64,000 nucleotides of DNA from Sphingobacterium sp. xlx-96 (GTDB taxonomy: Bacteria > Bacteroidota > Bacteroidia > Sphingobacteriales > Sphingobacteriaceae): positions 124,001 through 188,000 of the forward strand of contig NZ_WFKM01000001.1 in the NCBI RefSeq assembly GCF_011007365.1, given 5' to 3'. Shown piece after piece: positions 27,996 to 35,500 of the stretch. The position numbers were made by a program, and so were the translations under genes. How positions within the stretch are numbered: position 1 is the first letter of the stretch; each line of letters opens with the position of its first letter. Below the pieces are notes generated by a model. The model was not told the DNA's origin. It ran no database searches and saw only the letters and a list, made by a program, of their open reading frames with translations.

Positions 27996-28049
27996 TTTGA
28001 TTGTAAAAACAAAAGGAGGCTTAAGCCTCCTTTTGTTTTTACAATCAAA
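27996..28049 (+). terminator. Very long intrinsic terminator after eno
   Basis: A perfect 25-bp stem (27996-28020 with 28025-28049) closes on a TTAA loop, with a GC-rich apex (GGAGGC/GCCTCC) and A-tract/T-tract flanks. It separates eno from the DivIC gene. Confidence 0.92.
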
Positions 28050-28085
28050 TTTTATAAGTTTAAAGGTAAAGTCGAATCATTGTGT

Positions 28086-28093
28086 TATTTTTG
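28086..28093 (+). promoter_or_regulatory. Leaderless promoter -7 box of the DivIC-family gene
   Basis: TATTTTTG ends four bases before the ATG at 28098, predicting a leaderless mRNA independent of eno. Confidence 0.6.
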
Positions 28094-28097
28094 TGTC

Positions 28098-28397
28098 ATG
28101 GAAAGAATAGTTTCGTTAGTTAAAAACCGGTTCCTTATATCTGGTGTTGCTTTTTTAATATGGATGTTTTTCTTTGATAGATACGATGTAGCGACGCAGA
28201 TAGGTTATCAACAGGAACGAAATAAGTTGGAGCAAGAGAAAGCTTTCTATTCGTCAGAGACTGAAAATATCGAAAAAGCGATTAAAGATGCTCAGTATAA
28301 TCCTAGTGAAATCCAGCGTATCGCCCGTGAAAAATATAAAATGAAGAAGGCGAATGAGGATGTGTATGTAATCACTGAAATCGATCCTAAGGATTGA
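28098..28397 (+). CDS. Septum formation initiator, DivIC/FtsB family
   Basis: This 99-residue bitopic membrane protein has one helix (LISGVAFLIWMFFFD, about residues 13-27), then a coiled coil (YQQERNKLEQEKAFYSSETENIEKAI) and the family end motif EIQRIAREKYKMKKANEDVYVI. FtsB/DivIC links FtsL and FtsQ/DivIB in the divisome. The ATG at 28098 sits four bases after a TATTTTTG box. An in-frame upstream start at 27990 would read through the eno terminator stem and is rejected. Its stop overlaps the end of a convergent small ORF by 11 bp. Confidence 0.93.
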   Translation: MERIVSLVKNRFLISGVAFLIWMFFFDRYDVATQIGYQQERNKLEQEKAFYSSETENIEKAIKDAQYNPSEIQRIAREKYKMKKANEDVYVITEIDPKD

Positions 28398-28587
28398 TCA
28401 GTTGATTCTTTTCCCTTTTTTTGATTAATCCCCAATTTTGCAGATTCTCTTTTTCTTTGGGTAGCATAAAGTAATCCTCCTTGCTTGTGTCTTTCTCGGC
28501 CTGTAGTTCATATGCATTCGCACCTTTTGATAAAGTGGATAGTAACAGGAACAATGAGGTGACTATCCATGCAATCAGATTTTTCAT
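28387..28587 (-). CDS. Small exported protein, hypothetical
   Basis: This 66-residue ORF has a convincing signal peptide (LIAWIVTSLFLLLSTLSKGANA, cleavage about residue 25) and a short charged mature part (YELQAEKDTSKEDYFMLPKEK). No family is recognised. It converges with the DivIC gene with an 11-bp overlap of coding ends. The signal peptide is the only support, so it may or may not be expressed. Confidence 0.5.
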   Translation of the reverse strand: MKNLIAWIVTSLFLLLSTLSKGANAYELQAEKDTSKEDYFMLPKEKENLQNWGLIKKREKNQLINP

Positions 28588-28881
28588 GATTTTATTTGTT
28601 TCGAGTGTTATTTGTTTCTGTTAAAAGTAATTCGAATTTGCAGGATCAGATCTATGTTTTAGATGAGCACTATAAACTTTTCGGTGAAAGGAGGGCTTCG
28701 CTCGGTAAAGAGCTTTTGATTTTACGTACTGATATTTAGTTTTTGAATAGCGGGAACTGGCGTGTATGGCATAGGGGATAGTCTTGTTATACTAAAGTTA
28801 GGGCGGACTTGAGCGGAGTTTAACGGACTTTTATATGAAGGACAGTTGGATGCGGGCGCATTCTTAAAAAATATGAGGCAT
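28588..28881. other. Gene-free stretch with three tandem CGGACTT decamers
   Basis: No ORF or RNA gene is visible here. The one regular feature is a set of three consecutive 10-base units each ending CGGACTT or CGGAGTT (28801-28810, 28811-28820, 28821-28830), one helical turn apart. The minus-strand tRNA terminator follows at 28882. Confidence 0.4.
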
Positions 28882-28912
28882 AAAAAAAGACCAATCGAAA
28901 GATTGGTCTTTT
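28882..28912 (-). terminator. Intrinsic terminator of the tRNA-Gly/tRNA-Leu unit
   Basis: On the minus strand AAAAGACCAATC pairs with GATTGGTCTTTT (28912-28901 with 28896-28885) around a TTTC loop, ending in a T run. Confidence 0.9.
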
Positions 28913-28916
28913 ATCG

Positions 28917-29001
28917 TACCTAGGGCGGGAATCGAACCCGCACTCCCTTAACGGGAACAGGATTTTAAGTCCTGCGTGTCTACCAGTTCCACCACCTAGG
29001 C
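28917..29001 (-). tRNA. tRNA-Leu (anticodon UAA)
   Basis: This is an 85-base cloverleaf. Acceptor GCCTAGG pairs with CCTAGGT (one G-U), discriminator A. The anticodon stem is CAGGA/TCCTG with loop CTTAAAA (anticodon TAA). The long variable arm typical of tRNA-Leu follows (TTCCCGTTAAGGGAG), and the T arm is GCGGG-TTCGATT-CCCGC. CCA is not encoded. It is five bases downstream of tRNA-Gly and shares its terminator. Confidence 0.96.
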
Positions 29002-29006
29002 AACTG

Positions 29007-29079
29007 AGCGAAAGACGAGATTCGAACTCGCGACCCCAACCTTGGCAAGGTTGTGCTCTACCAACTGAGCTACTTTCGC
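29007..29079 (-). tRNA. tRNA-Gly (anticodon GCC)
   Basis: This is a 73-base cloverleaf. Acceptor GCGAAAG pairs with CTTTCGC, discriminator U. D arm GCTC-AGTTGGTA-GAGC, anticodon stem CAACC/GGTTG with loop TTGCCAA (anticodon GCC), and T arm GCGAG-TTCGAAT-CTCGT. CCA is not encoded. It is the first tRNA of the two-gene minus-strand unit. Confidence 0.97.
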
Positions 29080-29234
29080 TTGACGTGCTGCAAAGATAGA
29101 TAGAAAATTGAAAATGTGAAATTTTTTATTTCATATTGGTCGAGGTTTCTTATAAAATGCTCAATCTGTGTGAATTAATTTTTAATGAAATGAAGATTTT
29201 ACTTGTTGTAGGCTGTTTATGCAAGGTTTTTGCT

Positions 29235-29242
29235 TAATTTTG
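29235..29242 (+). promoter_or_regulatory. -7 box before the MKYP leader ORF and GH144-like gene
   Basis: TAATTTTG ends 23 bases before the leader ATG at 29266. The NhaC leader at 51394 has a TAGTTTTG box at nearly the same distance. Confidence 0.45.
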
Positions 29243-29265
29243 AGGACTAAAACAATAAAAAGGAT

Positions 29266-29358
29266 ATGAAATATCCATGTAGCAGAACCGCACAGACACG
29301 GGTGAGATTACTTTGGATATTCCGTATGATGATTAAAAAGCAAATTAAATATATATGA
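29266..29358 (+). CDS. Upstream leader ORF (MKYP type), coupled to the GH144-like gene
   Basis: This 30-codon ORF begins MKYPCSRTAQTRV. Its TGA (29356-29358) overlaps the ATG of the next gene (29355-29357), the classic ATGA coupling arrangement. The first 39 bases match the leader ORF at 51394 at 32 positions, and that copy is coupled to NhaC in the same way. A small hairpin (GGATAT-GAA-ATATCC) spans its start codon, and a GGATATT further in could pair with the same AATATCC. It is probably a regulatory leader, but translation is unproven. Confidence 0.5.
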   Translation: MKYPCSRTAQTRVRLLWIFRMMIKKQIKYI

Positions 29359-31562
29359 AAGAATTCGGTTTACTGATTGTTTTTCTCTTTTGTCTTTCTT
29401 CATCTGTATGGTCTGATACATACCCAGAGGTAGTATTTGATAATAGTCTGGTTAAAGGAAGTTACGCTAAAAGCAGTGTGCAATATGCAGGTGCAAGCTG
29501 GGTGGAAAATGTGAATGGACATTTATTAGTCTCTGATACGTTGTTTTTTACACCAGGTAATGCTTTATCTCTTCGATATCTTTCGGAAATTGAAGGGCAC
29601 TGGGAGGTTAATATACGTTATAGTAGGCAGAAATATCATTATCGCTTTTCAAATACTGATTTCTTGAGTATTCGTATATACGTTAAGTCTAAATTCACAG
29701 ATGTGAAGGATTTACCTCGACTATATGTCAGCCAAAAAAATACAGTTTCTGATACATTAGACGTAAGTAAATATATAGATGATTTTGAAATAGGTAAATG
29801 GGTACAGATAAAAATACCAACAAAGGATTTTAAGATACTCAATACAGACGAACCAATTAATGGTATACATTTTATACAGCATGCAACATCCAAGGATATT
29901 CATCATGTCTTTATAGATCAGATTGAGTTTTTGCCTCAAAAATATTCTGAAGTGAAATTGAGTTCGAAAGCGGTGTTGACGGATGCTGTTGCTTATGACA
30001 GGATTGTTCATCTGAAATGGCAACTCCCTTTAACTCCAAGTATACGCTACATCAAAATTTATCGGTCTGAAGATGGTCAGGTATTTAAGCCGATAGGGAT
30101 GAGACCGGTGCAAATGCAGTCTAGTCTTGATGTCGTTCCGGTGGTCGGACAAAAGTATTTCTACAAGATTACCTGGATGGATTATAATTACGGAGAATCA
30201 TTATTTTCCACAATAAAAGAGGCTTCCACAAAAAAGTTAGATAATAGTGATATCCTAGATCTTATTCAGATGGCCCATGTCAATTATTTTTTTGAAAATT
30301 TCGATATTAATAGTGGTATGTATATGCCGTATAGGTCTAAGGATAAGGCGGTGGTTTCAACAAAGGAGACAGCAAGCGCTATTTTGGCTTTACTTATTGG
30401 TGTCGAACGGAAGTTTATCCCTAAACAGGTCGTTTTAAACCGTGTTTCTAAGATTGCTTACTTTTTGTTGAGATCTCAAAATAAATACGGTGTGTTTCCA
30501 GCGTATTTTGATGGACGAAAAGGTGTTCCAGAATATAGGAGGGGATTTTCTTCCTATGACGTTAATGGAACGGCCTCGCTTATAGAGGCTTTGTTGATCG
30601 CGCGACAGTATTTTTCAGATGAAAATGAATCTGAGAAAGATCTTCGAAGTAGGATAACTGCCTTGTACGATAGAATTGATTGGCAGAAGCTGGTAGTTGA
30701 TGACCGAAGTAATATCCTTCGGTCGAAATTAAGCTTGATGGAAGATGAAAAATCCGGAGCTTCGAATAGTATGACATTGTTGTCCGGTACAAATGATGCA
30801 ATCAATACTTATTTACTGGCAATTGGTGCTTCGAGGTATCCTCTGCCGGCATCTGTTTATACAAATGCTGTTTATAATACTTTTAATGCCTATCGGTATG
30901 AAGCGTTAGAGGAATTGGATACAGACATATATGCTGATAGTTTAGTTCATGAAGATTTGTCAGCTGGATTAACAGAGATTGTTCAGGTTGATTCAGTCAC
31001 GAGATTTTCCGTTTTACAGCCTTCTACAAAATTTGGTGTTTATCTTCCTATGGGGGAGCTAGCGGGGAGTTTAATGGATTTATACAAACCTTTCCTTACG
31101 ATTCAACCCAAGATCCTAAGCGACTCCGTGATAAATTGGGATGAAGTTTTGGCGTCGTATGTTCATTATGTAAAGCGACGGGATAATGAATTGGGAGTTG
31201 GAACTACTGATAGTGATATTTGGGGCTTTTATCAACATAGAGACAGTGTAGGTAACTACAGGATAAATCCTGCAATAGCACCTTCGTCTATTATTGCTGA
31301 TCCAGAGCTAGGGATAGCGTCCGTATTAGCATTGTATGGACAGTATGGACATATACTGTTTACAGAGTACGGTTTTCGGTCATGGTTGGATTTGCGGAAT
31401 AATGATGTCTCTGATGAATATTTAGCGCTGAATCAAGGGGCAATTGCAGTAATGTTGGAAAATGCAAAATCAGGATTTATTTGGCAGTTATATAAAGAAA
31501 TTCCTGAATTGAAGAAGGCCCGAAGAGAATTGTTTTTAAAAGGCGAAGAGCAGAATGACTAA
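29355..31562 (+). CDS. Exported GH144/glucoamylase-like protein with N-terminal beta domains
   Basis: This 735-residue protein has a signal peptide (LLIVFLFCLSSSVWS), a jelly-roll-like domain (about 22-200), a fibronectin-III-like module (about 205-295; RIVHLKWQLPLTPSIRYIKIYRSEDG) and an alpha/alpha toroid (about 300-725). The toroid resembles the Glycoamylase/GH144 (beta-1,2-glucanase) family: SSYDVNGTASLIEALLIARQYF matches the place of the family DVVETAFLVQGLL block, and LALNQGAIAVMLENAKSGFIW the C-terminal DQGPIVVMIENYR block. The family Glu in that first block appears to be Gly here, so activity is doubtful. It is preceded by a coupled MKYP leader ORF. Confidence 0.65.
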   Translation: MKEFGLLIVFLFCLSSSVWSDTYPEVVFDNSLVKGSYAKSSVQYAGASWVENVNGHLLVSDTLFFTPGNALSLRYLSEIEGHWEVNIRYSRQKYHYRFSNTDFLSIRIYVKSKFTDVKDLPRLYVSQKNTVSDTLDVSKYIDDFEIGKWVQIKIPTKDFKILNTDEPINGIHFIQHATSKDIHHVFIDQIEFLPQKYSEVKLSSKAVLTDAVAYDRIVHLKWQLPLTPSIRYIKIYRSEDGQVFKPIGMRPVQMQSSLDVVPVVGQKYFYKITWMDYNYGESLFSTIKEASTKKLDNSDILDLIQMAHVNYFFENFDINSGMYMPYRSKDKAVVSTKETASAILALLIGVERKFIPKQVVLNRVSKIAYFLLRSQNKYGVFPAYFDGRKGVPEYRRGFSSYDVNGTASLIEALLIARQYFSDENESEKDLRSRITALYDRIDWQKLVVDDRSNILRSKLSLMEDEKSGASNSMTLLSGTNDAINTYLLAIGASRYPLPASVYTNAVYNTFNAYRYEALEELDTDIYADSLVHEDLSAGLTEIVQVDSVTRFSVLQPSTKFGVYLPMGELAGSLMDLYKPFLTIQPKILSDSVINWDEVLASYVHYVKRRDNELGVGTTDSDIWGFYQHRDSVGNYRINPAIAPSSIIADPELGIASVLALYGQYGHILFTEYGFRSWLDLRNNDVSDEYLALNQGAIAVMLENAKSGFIWQLYKEIPELKKARRELFLKGEEQND

Positions 31563-31620
31563 ATTTTGCTATATTAGTTTATACTTTGAAGAATTGTATT
31601 TTTAGATAGATTGTTATTAT

Positions 31621-32133
31621 ATGAAGAAGATCTTTTTGTTTTCAGTAAGTGCCACGGTGTTGTTTTTTGCATCATGTAAGCAACAGCAAATAGTTGTTAA
31701 TCCTGGTGCAGTAGTTTCGAAGGACGGTACAGACGATGGCTTGAAAAATGTAAAAAGCGAGTTTGAGGACGCGTCAAGAACCTCCGAAGGTATTAAGTTT
31801 ACATTGTCATCTGATTTGTTGTTTCCCACTAATTCGTCGTATTTGACCGATAAAGCAAAAGTAGAGCTTACCAAATTGTCGAAGTTGATGAAGGAAGATA
31901 AGACTAAAAAAATAAGGGTAGATGGTTATACGGACGCGACAGGTACAGAGGAATATAATGTTTGGCTGTCCGATAAGAGAGCGGCTTCTGTAAAGAAATA
32001 TTTAGAGGAAGCTGGTGTGTCTGGCGGGCGAATCAGTACAAAGGGATTTGGTCCATCTAAACCTGTGGGGGATAACAAGACTCCTGAAGGTAGACAAAAA
32101 AATAGAAGAGTCGAAGTTACGATTCTGCAGTAA
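31621..32133 (+). CDS. OmpA-family peptidoglycan-binding lipoprotein
   Basis: This 170-residue lipoprotein has a signal peptide with lipobox FFASC (Cys19), a short linker and a C-terminal OmpA domain. The domain shows the usual series TLSSDLLFPTNSSYLT, IRVDGYTDATGTEEYNVWLSDKRAASVKKYL and GFGPSKPVGDNKTPEGRQKNRRVEV. The Asp and Arg that bind diaminopimelate (TDATG... and NRRVE) are present, so it should anchor the outer membrane to peptidoglycan, like Pal. It stands 58 bp after the GH144-like gene and is closed by a two-way terminator. Confidence 0.92.
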   Translation: MKKIFLFSVSATVLFFASCKQQQIVVNPGAVVSKDGTDDGLKNVKSEFEDASRTSEGIKFTLSSDLLFPTNSSYLTDKAKVELTKLSKLMKEDKTKKIRVDGYTDATGTEEYNVWLSDKRAASVKKYLEEAGVSGGRISTKGFGPSKPVGDNKTPEGRQKNRRVEVTILQ

Positions 32134-32158
32134 CAGCTAGCTGTTATAAGGTGAAGAT

Positions 32159-32198
32159 AATAGAAAGGTTGTATATTGATTTATACAACCTTTCTATT
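32159..32198. terminator. Two-way terminator between convergent genes
   Basis: AATAGAAAGGTTGTATA (32159-32175) pairs perfectly over 17 bp with 32182-32198. It serves the OmpA lipoprotein gene, and its right arm includes the stop codon of the converging PLDc_N gene. Confidence 0.85.
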
Positions 32199-32432
32199 TA
32201 AGGGATAGCTATCTCTCAATCCTACAAAATATATAATTGATCCGAAAATGGGAAGAAGAAGCACAAGTAAGATTAATAGGATACGATCTGTCGATTTTTG
32301 AGCGAAATCTCTTTTGAATATATCAATCAACGCTAGTACGGCAAAAATCAAAGGGGCTAGACCAGCAATAGCAAATACCGCAAGAAGTATCATTTCTTGT
32401 GTACCTATATTTAAAAAAAGTAAAATATGCAT
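32181..32432 (-). CDS. Small membrane protein, PLDc_N-like
   Basis: This 83-residue protein has two transmembrane helices (MILLAVFAIAGLAPLIFAVLALIDIF and ILLILLVLLLPIFGSIIYFVGL) and the P-x-x-G-x-x-x-Y-F end typical of the phospholipase-D-nuclease N-terminal (PLDc_N) domain found alone in small proteins. The mechanism is unknown. It is the only minus-strand gene between the OmpA lipoprotein and dnaE. Its stop lies inside the shared terminator. Confidence 0.8.
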   Translation of the reverse strand: MHILLFLNIGTQEMILLAVFAIAGLAPLIFAVLALIDIFKRDFAQKSTDRILLILLVLLLPIFGSIIYFVGLRDSYPLNRKVV

Positions 32433-32567
32433 GATTCTTAGGGTTTTCTAATTGGTTTTGAAATTTAATGTTTTTTGAATAAAATACAATCAAATATTTA
32501 TTGGTTTTTTGTATTAATAAAGAAATGAGTGTGGAAATAATGTCGATAATATCTAGTCTTATTTGCC

Positions 32568-32575
32568 TATTTTTG
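32568..32575 (+). promoter_or_regulatory. -7 box upstream of dnaE
   Basis: TATTTTTG lies 22 bases before the ATG. An AAGGGGGATAG stretch at 32584-32594 is a possible ribosome binding site. Confidence 0.5.
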
Positions 32576-32597
32576 TTTTGATTAAGGGGGATAGACT

Positions 32598-35500
32598 ATG
32601 TATATTATATTTGATACCGAAACAACGGGTTTGCCGAAAAGATGGGATGCTCCGATTACCGATACGGACAATTGGCCTAGATGCATTCAAATTGCTTGGC
32701 AATTGCATGATGAATTAGGGAATTTGATTGAGCATCAGGACTATCTCATAAAACCGGATGGATTCGATATTCCTTTCGATTCCGAGAAAATACACGGAAT
32801 TTCTACAGCTTTGGCCACTGAAAATGGTGTACCCTTACAGGATGTTCTTGTTAAGTTTAATGAAGCACTCTCAAAAGCTAAGTTTGTTGTAGGCCAAAAT
32901 ATCGGGTTCGATATTAATATTATGGGGTCGGAGTTTTACAGGTATAATGTAGAGTCTCCTATGAGTGGTATGCCTGTCTTAGATACATGTACTGAGGTGA
33001 CGGCGAATCTACTTAAGCTTCCTGGTGGACGGGGTGGACGTTTTAAGTTACCTAACCTAACTGAGCTCCATTCTTATCTATTTGGGGTACCATTTGCCGA
33101 AGCACATAATGCAACGGCCGACGTAGAGGCTACCACTCGATGTTTCTTTGAGTTAGTACGCCAAGAGGTTTTTACGGCGGAAGACTTACAAGTTGATACC
33201 GGATATTTTGTTGACTTTAAACAGCATAATCCTTCGGCAATTTCTACGGTCGGACTTAAACATATTAATCTTAAAGCTGCGTCTGATGCTATCCGTGCAC
33301 GAGATAAATCTGGACAAGATATTGTTATTGATGAAGAAAGTCTGGAGGCGCTAAAGAATGCCGCGTTCGCACACCTGCATAACCATTCTCAGTTTTCAGT
33401 TTTACAGTCTACGATTTCTATTGGAGATCTAGTATCGGCTGCGGCAAAATATAATATGCCTGCTGTTGCACTGACGGATCATGGTAATATGATGGGCGCT
33501 TTTCATTTTGTGAGTAAGGTCCTCGCTCATAATAAAGATATCGAAATAAAACAGAAAGAAGAAATTGAAGCTGGCTTAGCTCCTACAGGGCAGCTTATTA
33601 AGCCTATTGTGGGCTGTGAATTTTTTGTGTGTGAGGATAGGAAAGATAAAACTAGAAAAGACAACGGGTATCAGATTGTATTTCTAGCCAAGAATAAAAA
33701 TGGTTATCATAACCTGGCCAAGATGGCATCAGCGGCTTATACAGAAGGTTTTTATTATGTTCCGCGGATTGATAAGAGCATTGTAGAGAAATATAAGGAA
33801 GATCTAATAGTTCTTTCAGGAAACCTTCAGGGGGAGGTGCCGAGTAAAGTGCTAAACGTGGGAGAGAACCAAGCTGAAGAGGCCTTGATATGGTGGAAGC
33901 AACAATTTGGCGATGATTTTTATATTGAGGTGATGCGCCATGGCCAAGAAGATGAGGAGCGTGTTAATGAGACTTTAATCCGTTTGTCGCGTAAGCATGA
34001 GGTGAAATTAGTGGCGAGTAATAATACCTATTATGTGAATAAGGTTGATGCCCATGCGCATGATATTTTACTGTGTGTAAAAGACGGAGAAAAACTTTCC
34101 ACTCCAAAAGGCAGGGGAAGAGGGTTCCGTTTTGGTATGCCGAATCAAGAATACTACTTTAAATCTTCTGAAGAAATGAAGAAGGCTTTTACTAATTTGC
34201 CTGAAGCTATTTTGACAATTCAGGAAATTTTGGATAAAGTCGAAATATTTTCGCTCAATCGGGATGTCCTCTTGCCTAAATTTGAAATACCTGCAGAATT
34301 TCAGCATGCAGAAGATGAAGTGGATGGAGGTAAGCGAGGTGAAAATGCGCTGTTGAGACATTTAACTTATGTTGGGGCCAGCAAAAGGTATAAGGAAATT
34401 GATGAGGTGGTAACTGAACGTTTGGATTTTGAATTGGCTACTATCGAACGTACAGGATATCCAGGTTACTTTTTGATCGTACAGGATTTTATTGCAGAGG
34501 CTCGTAAAATGGGGGTTTCTGTAGGACCAGGGCGCGGATCTGCTGCGGGGTCTGCCGTAGCCTATTGTCTAGGTATTACGAACCTAGATCCTATTCAGTA
34601 TGATTTACTATTTGAACGGTTTTTAAATCCTGACCGTGTATCCATGCCGGATATTGATATCGATTTTGATGATGAGGGACGCGGTCGTGTCATGCAATAT
34701 GTAATTGACAAGTATGGAGCATCACAGGTTGCGCAGATTATTACCTACGGGACGATGGCCGCAAAATCTTCGATCAAAGATACTGCTCGTGTTTTGGATC
34801 TACCTCTTTCGGATGCCAATGAGATTGCTAAATTAATTCCAAACTTGAAACTAAGCAAGATTTTCAATTTGGAAGAAAAGGCACTCAAAGAAGTGTTGCG
34901 TACGGAGGAATTAGATGCGGTCAATCGTCTGAAATCTTTGGCCGATGGCGCAGGACTGGAGGCTGAGACAATCAAACAGGCGAGGGTGCTTGAGGGCTCT
35001 ATGCGTAATACAGGAATCCATGCTTGTGGTGTTATTATTACGCCGGATGATATTACCAATTTCGTTCCTGTTTCCTTAGCGAAAGACTCTGACTTGTATG
35101 TCACCCAGTTTGATAACTCGGTAGTAGAGAGTGCTGGACTGCTCAAAATGGACTTTTTGGGGTTAAAGACATTAACGCTGATAAAGGATACGGTCGCGAA
35201 TGTGAAATTGAGACATGGTGTAGAATTGGATCCAGATGAATTTCCTATTGATGATGAGTTGACATATGAGCTGTTCCAGCGTGGAGAGACTATTGGGGTG
35301 TTCCAGTATGAATCTCCTGGTATGCAGAAATACATGAAGGAGCTGAAGCCTACTGTTTTTGCGGATTTGATTGCCATGAACGCGTTATATAGACCTGGTC
35401 CAATGGAATATATCCCTTCTTTTATTAAGCGGAAGCACGGAATTGAGCCCATTGTCTATGATTTGGATGCTTGTGAAGAGTATTTGAAAGAGACGTACGG

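Noticed and set aside
27990..28097. N-terminal extension of the DivIC protein
   Set aside because: It reads through the 25-bp eno terminator stem. A -7 box lies four bases before the ATG at 28098.
32131..32146. Perfect 16-base palindrome containing the OmpA-lipoprotein stop
   Set aside because: No T tail and immediately followed by a better terminator; probably incidental.
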